From Peptococcaceae bacterium CEB3 (GTDB lineage Bacteria > Bacillota > Desulfitobacteriia > Desulfitobacteriales > Desulfitobacteriaceae), in contig LDXJ01000037.1 of NCBI GenBank assembly GCA_001029295.1, positions 263 to 54,944 on the forward strand: a stretch of DNA of 54,682 bases. Reading direction: 5' to 3'. Of the stretch, positions 15,950-23,207 are shown piece after piece (position 1 is the first letter of the stretch; each line of letters begins with the position of its first letter). The notes beneath the pieces were generated by a model, which made no database searches, had not been told where the DNA came from, and worked only from the letters and a program-made list of their open reading frames with translations. A program made the position numbers and the translations under genes.

Positions 15950-16015
15950 GGTGTGAAAGAAGACTCAAAGTATGGAAGAAGATTCAGAGTGTGAGAGAAG
16001 ATTGACTTGGGTATG
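15950..16015 (+). repeat. Three 19-20-bp tandem repeats in the leader of the HesB-like gene
   Basis: Units GTGTGAAAGAAGACTCAAA, GTATGGAAGAAGATTCAGA and GTGTGAGAGAAGATTGACT follow one another in the transcribed leader. No reading frame is evident. They could be protein binding sites or simple slippage products. Confidence 0.8.
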
Positions 16016-16118
16016 CTAAAAAAGGCTTACGTTGGGAAGTAGATGTGATCGTGTGTGAAGGTACGTACTTTCACCGGAAGATTCTCACTACTCGGCACAA
16101 GAAAGAGGAGGCACTGAA

Positions 16119-16445
16119 ATGGTAAGTATCACGGAGACAGCCGCGGGGAAAGTGAAAGAGGTTTTGCACCAGCAAAATCTTGATTCAGGCTATCTGAGAG
16201 TCTACATCGCGGGCTTTGGCTGAGGGGGGCCGAATTTCGGCTTGACTCTGGATGAGTCTGCAAAAGAAAATGATACGGTTGATGAGGAAAACGGGGTGAA
16301 AATTCTGTCCGCCGATAACATGGCGCCTTATTTGGAAGGAGCGCTGATTGACTTCATAGAATCCGGCAGCGGCGGCGGTTTTCAGATCAAGACGGCGTCA
16401 ACGGGTGACGGTTGCGGCGGCGACGGCTGTAGCAGCTGCGGCTAG
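16119..16445 (+). CDS. HesB/IscA-like protein with in-frame UGA (probable selenoprotein)
   Basis: Reading through TGA at 16221-16223 gives 108 residues: MVSITETAAGKVKEVLHQQN, then LRVYIAGFG-U-GGPNFGLTLDES, ending DGCGGDGCSSCG before TAG. In ordinary HesB/IscA-like proteins the UGA position is the first conserved Cys (GCSGP or GCGGP). HesB-like selenoproteins are an established bacterial family. RBS GAGGAGG precedes the ATG; the frame is clean on both sides, and a SECIS-like hairpin sits at the right distance. The alternative is a nonsense mutation, less likely because it hits exactly the Sec-tolerant position. It would bind Fe-S or act in redox or Se chemistry. Confidence 0.85.
16244..16258 (+). 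promoter_or_regulatory. Candidate bacterial SECIS hairpin
   Basis: GACTC-TGGAT-GAGTC forms a 5-bp stem with a 5-nt loop. The stem starts 21 nt after the UGA and the loop has G as its second base, as the bacterial SECIS model expects. A nearer stem (GCCGA-ATT-TCGGC, 16229-16241) could stack below or compete. Confidence 0.55.
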
Positions 16446-16703
16446 CTAGGTTGAAAAGAGACTTCGGAAGCCTGTGAGGGGCAGCGAGACGGTCCGTGGG
16501 CTGGGTGCCTCGGGCTCCAAGACTGGGACCTGAGGTCTCGAGCCTGGGGACTGGGGTCTTCCCAGCCCGGGGTCTTGGGTTTCGGGCGTTAACCTGCGCC
16601 GCGTGTTCGTATTTTCGTATTAAGGAGAAAGTTATGCGAGAGCCTCTGTGAACGAGGAGGACGGGCTCCCGCAGCCTGCGCTTGGATAAAGGAGGAGAAA
16701 GTT
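16446..16703 (+). repeat. Degenerate GGGTCTTGGG-like low-complexity spacer
   Basis: Words such as CTGGGACCTGAGGTCT, CTGGGGACTGGGGTCTT and CCCGGGGTCTTGGG recur irregularly between the HesB-like and HdrA-N-like genes. No gene is seen. Near-repeat GGAGAAAGTTATG occurs at 16623-16635 and 16692-16704; the second carries the HdrA-N start, the first a dead-end copy of the translation start. Confidence 0.65.
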
Positions 16704-17087
16704 ATGGCGGAGAAACCTGGGTTTATCATGTGTGTCTGCACCGGAAAATGTCCGGGCTTTGAACAGATGGACATTTGGGATTTTATTAATCAGGTGCGGG
16801 TGGAGCTACCGGTGGAATATGGCTTTATTCATCCCCAACTCTGTGAGGAGGACGGAGACCGATTTTTGGCCGACTACCTGAAGGCCGGGAGGCCCGTCGT
16901 GATCGGAGCTTGTTCTCCCAACATGCAGCACAAGATGTTCAAACAGGCGTTTGCCGATGCCGGACTTGATGTCAAGAAAGACTTGGTGGCCATTGACATC
17001 AGGGATATGACGACGGAGAAGGCGGTCGAGACCGTAAGTGAAGCATTGGAAGGTATGGAGCGCCGGGAGGGGACGAAAGATGAGTGA
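16704..17087 (+). CDS. Stand-alone HdrA N-terminal-domain-like protein
   Basis: 127 residues. FIMCVCTGKCPGFEQMDIWD at the start, GFIHPQLCEEDGDRFLADYL, then VVIGACSPNMQHKMFKQAFADAGL and DLVAIDIRD match the N-terminal domain of heterodisulfide reductase subunit A (the CxCG...C...ACSPRTHE region) without the FAD domain. In HdrA this part binds a cluster and contacts partner subunits. The Cys residues at 10, 12, 16, the middle Cys and ACSP remain. The RBS GGAGGAGAAAG is strong. It overlaps the ferredoxin gene by 8 bp, so the two products are likely partners. Confidence 0.75.
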   Translation: MAEKPGFIMCVCTGKCPGFEQMDIWDFINQVRVELPVEYGFIHPQLCEEDGDRFLADYLKAGRPVVIGACSPNMQHKMFKQAFADAGLDVKKDLVAIDIRDMTTEKAVETVSEALEGMERREGTKDE

Positions 17088-17361
17088 AAGCACATTCATG
17101 GGGGTGCCGAGAGCCAAGATTTCCTGGGCTCCCGTGATTGACTACGCCAAGTGCACTTTTTGCCTGGAATGTGACAAATTTTGCCCCCACAAGGTCTACG
17201 AGGTGAACCGAGAAGAACGACGCCTTATCGTCGCCCATCCTGAGCACTGTGTCGTCTTTTGCCGGGCCTGCTCCAAAACCTGTGGTCCGGATGCTTTGAG
17301 TTTCCCGAACAAGGCGGAAGTCACGGAACGGATCAAAGCGCTGCGCAAGGAGGGAGCATGA
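17080..17361 (+). CDS. Two-cluster ferredoxin
   Basis: 93 residues with CTFCLECDKFCP and CVVFCRACSKTCGP, each able to hold a 4Fe-4S cluster, joined by VYEVNREERRLIVAHPEH. The second motif has an extra residue between its first two Cys (CxxxC). Its start overlaps the HdrA-N-like gene and its stop overlaps the DGC-GcvH start. It probably passes electrons to or from that complex. Such a fold resembles small HdrC-type or FixX-type ferredoxins. Confidence 0.9.
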   Translation: MSESTFMGVPRAKISWAPVIDYAKCTFCLECDKFCPHKVYEVNREERRLIVAHPEHCVVFCRACSKTCGPDALSFPNKAEVTERIKALRKEGA

Positions 17362-18257
17362 TGAAACATTGGGGAATTCTTCCCTGCAACGGTTTGGACA
17401 AGCCGGTCGGGCAGCTGGCGCGGGAGATCGCCCTTAACTTGGCGCAAGATCAGTCCAAAACCTTAGCCTGTCCGGTTCTCCTTCACAGCGCACCTTCCGT
17501 CTACGCCAAGACCAAAGAAGAGACGCAGTGGGTTGTGCTGGACGGCTGCAATACTCGCTGCGCCAGTAAACTGGCGGCGGAGATGGGCTTCAGCGTCGGG
17601 AAAAAGATCAATGTGACCAAGTTGGTGGAGAAAGAAAATCTGAACTTGGGTCATTCGCTGCGTTTGGGACCGGAAGAGTTGGCCTTGGCCCAACGGAGTG
17701 CTGCCGAATTAGCGGCGGCTTTGCCCTCCACCCGGACGGAAGGGGAAGAGGAAGCCGCGGTTGTTCGGGATGAGAAGGCAGCGGGGGAGACAGATCTCGA
17801 CTTTCCCGCTTCGCTCACTTACACGGAGTTCCGGCAGGACAAATTCCGCTTCCGTGTTCCCGAGGGGGAGTTCTTCTTCAACGAGAACGATTGCTGGGTA
17901 TGGGTTCGGGGAACACGGGCCAGAGTCGGTGTGAGCGATTACGTGCAGCAGAGCCTCTCGGATATCTTGTTCTTTTCGCCGCCGGAGGTCGGAGCCGAGG
18001 TGGAACAATTCGGCGTATTAGGCACTTTGGAGTCCTCCAAAGCCGTATTTGAAGTCATTGCTCCCGTGGCCGGCAGGGTCCTTAGGGTCAATGAAGAGCT
18101 GGAAGGATCACCGGAGCGGGTGAACGAAAACCCCTATGAGCAGGGCTGGATTGCCGAGGTGGAGCTGACGGATTGGGAAGCGGACCGGGAGTTGCTGCTC
18201 GATGCGCAGCAGTATCTCACATATCTCAAAAATAAGGTGGCGGATTTTCATGTCTGA
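17361..18257 (+). CDS. DGC domain fused to GcvH-like lipoyl carrier
   Basis: 298 residues. Residues 1-120 are a DGC domain (HWGILPCNGLDKPVGQLARE and VVLDGCNTRCASKLAAEMG). A charged linker follows (EGEEEAAVVRDEKAAGE). Residues 160-298 are GcvH-like: WVWVRGTRARVGVSDYVQQS, VEQFGVLGTLESSKAVFEVI, APVAGRVLRVNEEL, with the lipoylatable Lys in SSKA. No other glycine-cleavage gene is present, so the arm probably carries another substrate, as LbpA does in the sHdr sulfur-oxidation system (by analogy). I take the second of two adjacent ATGs (RBS AAGGAGGG 6 bp away). Confidence 0.88.
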   Translation: MKHWGILPCNGLDKPVGQLAREIALNLAQDQSKTLACPVLLHSAPSVYAKTKEETQWVVLDGCNTRCASKLAAEMGFSVGKKINVTKLVEKENLNLGHSLRLGPEELALAQRSAAELAAALPSTRTEGEEEAAVVRDEKAAGETDLDFPASLTYTEFRQDKFRFRVPEGEFFFNENDCWVWVRGTRARVGVSDYVQQSLSDILFFSPPEVGAEVEQFGVLGTLESSKAVFEVIAPVAGRVLRVNEELEGSPERVNENPYEQGWIAEVELTDWEADRELLLDAQQYLTYLKNKVADFHV

Positions 18258-18675
18258 GAAAAACGAAAGAAAGGTCATGCTCGTTCCCTGCAGCGGGATT
18301 GGCAAGGTTCACGGCTTAATCGGCCGGGAGGCCGTATTTAGAGTGGCCGGCGAACTGCGCCCGCAAGACACTGAGCTGGCCTGTCTGGCAGAAATTGTCA
18401 CTCAGGATAAAGAGATCAGGGAGCGGATGAACGGTCGCTTGACTATTACGGTTGACGGTTGCCCGAAAATGTGCGCGGAGAAAAATGTACGCTTGGTTGG
18501 CGGCGAAATTTTCACTTCCCTGCGCGTTGTGGATGCTTTCCGTACCCATCGCGGGGCGCAGGCCGGGAGTGCGACGGAACTCACTTCAGACGGTTGGCAG
18601 ATCAGTGATGAGCTGGCGGACCGGCTTGCTCTGAAAGTGGATGAGGCTCGGCAGGGAGGGAATAAAGATGCTTGA
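18250..18675 (+). CDS. DGC-domain protein, second of cluster
   Basis: 141 residues. VMLVPCSGIGKVHGLIGREA, then ELACLAEIVTQDKEIRERM, then ITVDGCPKMCAEKNVRLVGG, a complete DGC triad with the following Cys. The C-terminus is helical and charged. It overlaps the preceding stop by 8 bp and the next start by 8 bp, so translation is coupled. Role unknown: the family is thought to bind zinc or another metal, and three versions in one operon suggest a hetero-oligomer or serial transfer of a thiol group. Confidence 0.85.
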   Translation: MSEKNERKVMLVPCSGIGKVHGLIGREAVFRVAGELRPQDTELACLAEIVTQDKEIRERMNGRLTITVDGCPKMCAEKNVRLVGGEIFTSLRVVDAFRTHRGAQAGSATELTSDGWQISDELADRLALKVDEARQGGNKDA

Positions 18676-19135
18676 GGTCAAAAAAGTCGGCATTATTTCT
18701 TGCAGCGGCGAAGAGTGTGCCGGAGGCGGCATTTCTCGGCTGGCGGCCCGACACGTTTTGGAAAGCACCCGGCCGGGCCGCACGGTCACAATTTGTCTGC
18801 CGCTTTTCCTGGCCGGGGGTGAGGAGGAGCGCTATTTTGCCCGGACCTTTCCCACGATTACCGTCGACGGTTGTGAAAAACGCTGTGCGTTCCGGGCTAC
18901 GGAGAAACTGAGCGGGCACGTGACGAAGGCCTTGACGGTCTCCGACATCCTCGGTGCAGAGAGCGCCGCGGCACCCTCTTTTTCCCAGCGCCAGCTCAAC
19001 CCGGAACTGGAGCGGAAAATTGATACTGTTAGCACCGCGCTGACGGAAGCGGTAGACGAGATTATGGGCAAACCGGCGGCCGCAGAACACCTTCTCAAGC
19101 CTACGGTACCACCGGCGGGGATGCGACTCCTCTAG
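18668..19135 (+). CDS. DGC-domain protein, third of cluster
   Basis: 155 residues. KVGIISCSGEECAGGGISRL is followed by an AAR helix, VTICLPLFLAGGEEERYFA, and ITVDGCEKRCAFRATEKLSG with the DGC triad. The N-terminal Cys pair (SCSGEEC) differs from the PCSG of its neighbour, so the two are not a recent duplication. RBS GGGAGGG precedes the ATG. The stop is followed by a repeat-rich 143-bp gap before the lipoate ligase. Confidence 0.85.
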   Translation: MLEVKKVGIISCSGEECAGGGISRLAARHVLESTRPGRTVTICLPLFLAGGEEERYFARTFPTITVDGCEKRCAFRATEKLSGHVTKALTVSDILGAESAAAPSFSQRQLNPELERKIDTVSTALTEAVDEIMGKPAAAEHLLKPTVPPAGMRLL

Positions 19136-19278
19136 CCTGGTGACCGCGGCAGGCTGTGACTCGCGACTAAAAAGCTTAGCCGCCTGCCGCTGGCTTTAAC
19201 CGGCTTTAGCCATGGGGTGATTCAGCGCAGTTTTGGCCATGGGCTTATCCAGCGAGGTATAAAGAGGTATAAAACAGG

Positions 19279-20025
19279 ATGAATACGGAAAGGGAAAAAG
19301 TCATTTGGCTGCCCCGGCAGAGAGTTGATCTTTCTTTGGCAGCGGAGGCAGTTTGGATGGAAAAGGTGCGGGAGAGTGGTCAAGCGAGACTCTTGCTCTG
19401 GCAAGCAGGCTTGTCCGCCATTGTTCTCGGCCGATCCCAGGTGGCAGAGAAAGAAGTCTATGAGGAGGAATGCCGTGCTCGCGGCGTTCCTCTTTTGCGG
19501 CGAGTGAGCGGGGGCGGGGCAGTTTTGCAGATGCCCGGGGTTTTTAATTATTCCTTGATTCTGCCGGAACAGAGCAGACTGAGTATCAAGGGCGGATTCC
19601 GGCTGGGAACAGGGCTTATCCAAGATACATTAAGCCGATTGGGCATAGAGAGTACGGTGCAAGGCGTGTCCGATGTCACGGTCAGGGGACGTAAAATTTC
19701 GGGCAATGCTGTGGCCCAGGTCAGCCGGGTTCTCCTCGTCCATGGCACTTTACTGGCCGAAGTGGATATGTTTTTATTGGAGGCTTGCCTGCGCCACCCC
19801 AGTCGTGAACCGGATTATAGGGGAGGTCGCAGTCACCGCGAGTTTTTAACGACATTGGCTGATTTGTGCGGCTGGGGGCCAGCCTCACGGATAAGTGCGG
19901 TCCCACATTCACGCAAGTGTGCCGTCCTGCATTCACGGGAGTGTACCGCCGCGCATGAGGTGCTCTCTGACGCGTTAACAGCTGCGGGGGACGATCTGAT
20001 CCAGCAGTTGGGGAAGAGTCGTTAA
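19279..20025 (+). CDS. Lipoate-protein ligase A family protein
   Basis: 248 residues of the biotin/lipoate ligase fold. RRVSGGGAVLQMPGVFNYSL matches the lipoate-binding RRxSGGGAVxH loop, except that Leu-Gln replaces Tyr-His. GRKISGNAVAQVSRVLLVHG is the catalytic Lys motif. The C-terminal accessory domain of E. coli LplA is absent, as in many LplA/LipL-type enzymes. It lies directly after the DGC-GcvH cluster and most likely lipoylates that carrier. Near the end, 24-bp repeats encode CAVPHSRK/CAVLHSRE-like eight-residue units (about 19896-19957). Confidence 0.88.
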   Translation: MNTEREKVIWLPRQRVDLSLAAEAVWMEKVRESGQARLLLWQAGLSAIVLGRSQVAEKEVYEEECRARGVPLLRRVSGGGAVLQMPGVFNYSLILPEQSRLSIKGGFRLGTGLIQDTLSRLGIESTVQGVSDVTVRGRKISGNAVAQVSRVLLVHGTLLAEVDMFLLEACLRHPSREPDYRGGRSHREFLTTLADLCGWGPASRISAVPHSRKCAVLHSRECTAAHEVLSDALTAAGDDLIQQLGKSR

Positions 20026-20034
20026 GTGACCTCA

Positions 20035-20159
20035 TTGTTAGGCAGATGGCCCGGGCTGATAATTTCGAGCGATCGGCTAAGACAAAAACCCGGATAGGAG
20101 CTGAGACAAAATAGTCCCGGTGGATCAAAGCGTTTGCGACAGTTTCTTCAAATACGACA
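20035..20159 (-). pseudogene. 125-bp fossil of an AlbA_2/RecG-like gene
   Basis: Nearly colinear with about 10698-10824 of the intact gene at 10488-11654, in the same orientation, with scattered substitutions and a 1-bp deletion that breaks the frame. Surviving peptide: IHRDYFVSAPIRVFVLADR. It starts 10 bp after the lipoate ligase stop, so a former neighbour has been deleted. Confidence 0.85.
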
Positions 20160-20344
20160 CTTCGACAGAATTTGCACGAAAAGTACTATAATATTGGTTC
20201 AATCAGCATGAAGATTAACTTTTGGCGGCGCGCGCATTTTTGAAGCTCGAAGATCCATTATTGATGGAGTCTTCAGAATTCCGGTGTTTCAAACGGGAGA
20301 CTGGCACTTTAAGAAATATGAAGTTGAGGGAGGATGCAGATGAG

Positions 20345-20562
20345 AAAAGGAGGGCCCGAAACCGTTTAATATAGATTTTAACATCAAGGAGCGATCAGAA
20401 AAAAAGAAGAAGAACATTGTCTATGTTAACATGGTTTATTCAGTTACTATAAAAGACTCAAAAAATACGATGGTAGGTGGCTCGAAGGACATTCCAATAA
20501 CATTCACTGTTCAAACCGGACCTAGTGGTTGGTACATAACCCAGGTACAAGAAGAGCCTTGA
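20345..20562 (+). pseudogene. C-terminal fragment of an unrecognised protein
   Basis: An open stretch without a start reads PKPFNIDFNIKERSEKKKKN, then VYVNMVYSVTIKDSKN and DIPITFTVQTGPSGWYITQV, ending in TGA. The alternating hydrophobic pattern with a terminal GWYITQV strand looks like the last strands of an NTF2-like or similar beta-rich domain of a secreted protein. Base composition is more AT-rich than its surroundings. I cannot name the family. Confidence 0.4.
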
Positions 20563-20743
20563 GTGTGGTGACGCACGGTATTTGACGGACGCTAGCGGAT
20601 TACCGCCGAAGTTGGAGATTCCACGTGTATAATATTTCTGCTCTCCGCATATCCAAGGGATTGACGGCGTAAAATGCCTAGTGTGACGGTTCACGCTTTT
20701 TAGCGCTAAGTTAATCATCGTCAACAGCACGTGGTAACCGTAG

Positions 20744-20817
20744 ATACCGAAAGTGCCCCAAACCCTTACGTCAATGGCATCTGGGTTTCAGGCACTTGTG
20801 GTGTATCGGTATTTTTA
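20744..20817 (+). terminator. Long interrupted hairpin with U-tract
   Basis: ATACCGA/TCGGTAT, AAGTGCC/GGCACTT and AAACCC/GGGTTT pair in order around a 17-base loop, followed by ATTTTTA. It ends a region (20563-20880) where I see no gene. It could end a small transcript from the left or be a relic structured RNA; the TDT gene converges from the right. Confidence 0.55.
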
Positions 20818-20880
20818 TAAATGTTTATAGAAATTCCCAGCGTAATGCCAGTTAAGCGATTACCGACGATGCGGTGGTGC

Positions 20881-21990
20881 TTAAGGTTCTCCTTGTGACT
20901 GGAAAAGCTGGGCTTTGAGCTCAGGTTGGGGCTGAAAGAGCTTTCCCGTCAAAGCGCCGCCCGAGGAACGGACGAAGGTAATTAACCACAGGAAGGCCAG
21001 CAGGAGGGTAAGCAAAGCGGCATAGACCAGGATCAGAGCGGAAGAGAAATAGGCGGCTATTTTTTGACTGGCCATAGTGTAGGCCACTAAAGGGAAGATG
21101 AAGGCCCACCAGGAGAGGGAAAAAGGAATACCCCCTCGCTTTAGGTAACGCCAGGAGAGAGTGAGGGCAATGCCCAGACCCCAGAAGCCAAAGCCCCAGA
21201 AGATAGCGGCCAGGAGATAGGCGGTATCGGCAGAAGGCAAGAGGCCCAAAGATTTGGCTGTGTCGGCCAGCCCCATTAGGGTGACGGTCCCGACGCCGAT
21301 CGGGCCCAAGGTGATCCAGAAGGTGGGGGCCATAGCAGCCGGGGGCAGGGAATGGCGGACAAGGCGGCTAAGCACCATGGCACCGATGAAGAGAAAGAGA
21401 AAGAAACCGATGCCGTAAAAGCTCAAATTCAGCAGCAGTACGGTCTTAGCGGCACCCGACCCGGCTTGTTTCAGCATTCCGACCAGAGGATTGCCGATTA
21501 AAGGGACGCCGATGTTGGCTACGGGGGTGATCAGCCAGGCAAAGTTGAGAGCCTGGGGTGGGGTTTGTTCGCTGCTTAGGGAGCGGTAGGCGACATAAAC
21601 TGAGAGGAGCAAAGCCCCGATGATGCCGATGAGCCAGGCGATCCAGGCGGCAATGAAGACAAATTGCGGGCCCAGAAAGTGCCCTCCCATTAAGGCGGCA
21701 TTGGTAGCCACGATTACGATGCCGATAGGCATTGTCACAAAGAAGTTCCCCATAACCGGATGATTGAGGTCTTGTTTGAGTTGGTCAAAATGAGTGAACC
21801 AGCGCAGTATCCAGGGGATTAGAAAAAGGATCAAGAGGAGAGCATTGAGCCAGGCCAAAATGAGGCCGAGAGCTTTGCTCGGGGGCCAGAGATTGCCCCA
21901 AAGATAGAGGATGTTGGCGAAACCGCCTGTACCCATGATGGCAGCGAACCAGGCCGGGGAAAAATGACGCACCCACATGTTCTTGGACAT
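20881..21990 (-). CDS. TDT-family (TehA/Mae1/Ssu1-type) membrane transporter
   Basis: About 369 residues with roughly ten membrane helices. VRHFSPAWFAAIMGTGGFAN, NHPVMGNFFVTMPIGIVIVA and ALNFAWLITPVANIGVPLIG fit pfam03595, anion channels or exporters for C4-dicarboxylates, tellurite or sulfite. In a window rich in sulfur genes, sulfite export is attractive but is inference. I start at MSKNMWVRH, since GGTGG lies before it. Its promoter carries a dyad (22037-22055). Confidence 0.9.
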   Translation of the reverse strand: MSKNMWVRHFSPAWFAAIMGTGGFANILYLWGNLWPPSKALGLILAWLNALLLILFLIPWILRWFTHFDQLKQDLNHPVMGNFFVTMPIGIVIVATNAALMGGHFLGPQFVFIAAWIAWLIGIIGALLLSVYVAYRSLSSEQTPPQALNFAWLITPVANIGVPLIGNPLVGMLKQAGSGAAKTVLLLNLSFYGIGFFLFLFIGAMVLSRLVRHSLPPAAMAPTFWITLGPIGVGTVTLMGLADTAKSLGLLPSADTAYLLAAIFWGFGFWGLGIALTLSWRYLKRGGIPFSLSWWAFIFPLVAYTMASQKIAAYFSSALILVYAALLTLLLAFLWLITFVRSSGGALTGKLFQPQPELKAQLFQSQGEP

Positions 21991-22034
21991 TTCAATACAC
22001 CACCCAATCATCATATAATGGTAAACTCATATAG

Positions 22035-22062
22035 AGTATACCCTACAGTGGTATATTTTCAA
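22035..22062 (-). promoter_or_regulatory. Promoter with operator-like dyad for the TDT transporter
   Basis: On the minus strand TTGAAA (22057-22062), 16 bp, TATACT (22035-22040). A perfect 6-bp dyad TATACC-N7-GGTATA (22037-22055) fills the spacer and touches the -10 box, as expected for a repressor or LysR-type site. Confidence 0.6.
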
Positions 22063-22169
22063 GGGGGTAAGCTGAAAAAATTGCCAACGTTATGGCAAGA
22101 TGGCAAAATAGCAGCTTTTCCCCCTAGGCATGGACTATGATTTATGTTATATTCTAATTAGACAATTAA

Positions 22170-22345
22170 ATATGTGGAATGAGTGATTCTTCCCCGAGGG
22201 GAAGGATTGAAAAGGGAAGCCAGTATAAGCTGGCGCGGTGCCCGCCACTGTGGAAGGGAGTCAACTCACAGGGTGTCACTGGGTGTATACCTGGGAAGAC
22301 GTGCGTTGATGATGAACTTGAGTCAGGAGACCTGCTTGTTCCAAA
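22170..22345 (+). ncRNA. Cobalamin (AdoCbl) riboswitch
   Basis: Conserved elements appear in order: GGGAAGCCAGTATAAGCTGG, GCGCGGTGCCCGCCACTGT (the B12 box), GGGAGTC, GTCACTGG, CTGGGAAGACGTGC and AGTCAGGAGACCTGC. An intrinsic terminator (22428-22453) and the CbiM start follow. When cobalamin is plentiful, cobalt uptake should be shut off. Boundaries are approximate. Confidence 0.93.
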
Positions 22346-22427
22346 TGCCGAGAAACCTACGGGATGTTAGGGAGGGGAGGCCTGTGTTCATGGTACTGAT
22401 ACTGAATACCGGTTAGAACTTTTACTG

Positions 22428-22453
22428 ACCCTTCTGTTGGAGAAGGGTTTTTT
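22428..22453 (+). terminator. Intrinsic terminator of the cobalamin riboswitch
   Basis: ACCCTTCT-GTTGG-AGAAGGGT followed by a run of T, 59 bp before the cbiM start. It is the likely expression platform that ends the leader in the ligand-bound state. Confidence 0.9.
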
Positions 22454-22511
22454 AAGTTGTTCGGGCGACAATTATCCTATACTTTTCTAGATTTTTATGG
22501 GAGGCGTTTTA

Positions 22512-23207
22512 ATGCACATAGAAGACGGTATTCTTTCACCCCAGGCGTGGGGGGCTTGGTACGGAGTGACGGCTCTGTTCGTAATTCCCGGCATCCGTGA
22601 GATCAAAAAAAGGGTGAAGGAAAACCTGGCCTACAAGCCGTTTTTGGCGATGACGGGAGTGGCGGTCTTTGTTATTTCCGCTATGCACCTGCCGGTACCG
22701 GTCACCGGCTCTTGTTCCCATCCCTGCGGTACGCCCTTGGCGGCGATTATTGTGGGGCCTTTTGCGACAGCGGTGATTTCAGCCATTGTGCTCTTTTTTC
22801 AGGCGATCTTCCTGGGGCACGGTGGCATCACGACGATTGGGGCCAACGATTTTTCCATGGGGATCATGGGTGCGATTTCAGGGTACTTAAGCTGGAAGCT
22901 GTTGCGGGGCCTGCGCAGCCCCATCTGGCTGGCGGCCGGAGTCGCCGGTTTTGTCGGGGATTTGATGACGTATTTGACAAGTTCCTTTGAGCTGGCGCTG
23001 AGCCTGCACGGGCACGTACCATTGCTTAAACAGTGGATGATCTTCTTCATGGGTTACGGACCGACCCAGTTCCCCCTGGCTATTGCCGAAGCGGTCTTCA
23101 CCGCGGCGGTCTTGCAGGTCATGGTCAATCGCCGGCCCGATTTACTGCCGGGCGTCTTAAGAAAAGAAAGCCGTAAGGAGGAAAAAAGCGATGCCGTCCG
23201 CGTCTAA
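22512..23207 (+). CDS. cbiM: Cobalt ECF transporter substrate-binding membrane subunit CbiM
   Basis: 231 residues. The mature N-terminal metal site is MHIEDGILSPQAWG, with His2 close to the N-terminus as the cobalt ligand. AMHLPVPVTGSCSHPCGTPL and GHGGITTIGANDFSMGIMG are family signatures. About seven helices. RBS GGGAGGCG supports the ATG at 22512. The gene follows the cobalamin riboswitch and starts the M-N-Q-O operon; its end overlaps the CbiN-like gene by 17 bp. Confidence 0.95.
   Translation: MHIEDGILSPQAWGAWYGVTALFVIPGIREIKKRVKENLAYKPFLAMTGVAVFVISAMHLPVPVTGSCSHPCGTPLAAIIVGPFATAVISAIVLFFQAIFLGHGGITTIGANDFSMGIMGAISGYLSWKLLRGLRSPIWLAAGVAGFVGDLMTYLTSSFELALSLHGHVPLLKQWMIFFMGYGPTQFPLAIAEAVFTAAVLQVMVNRRPDLLPGVLRKESRKEEKSDAVRV

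Noticed and set aside
17361-18257. Glycine cleavage H protein
   Set aside because: The GcvH-like half is fused to a DGC domain and no gcvP or gcvT is nearby, so a glycine-cleavage role is not supported.
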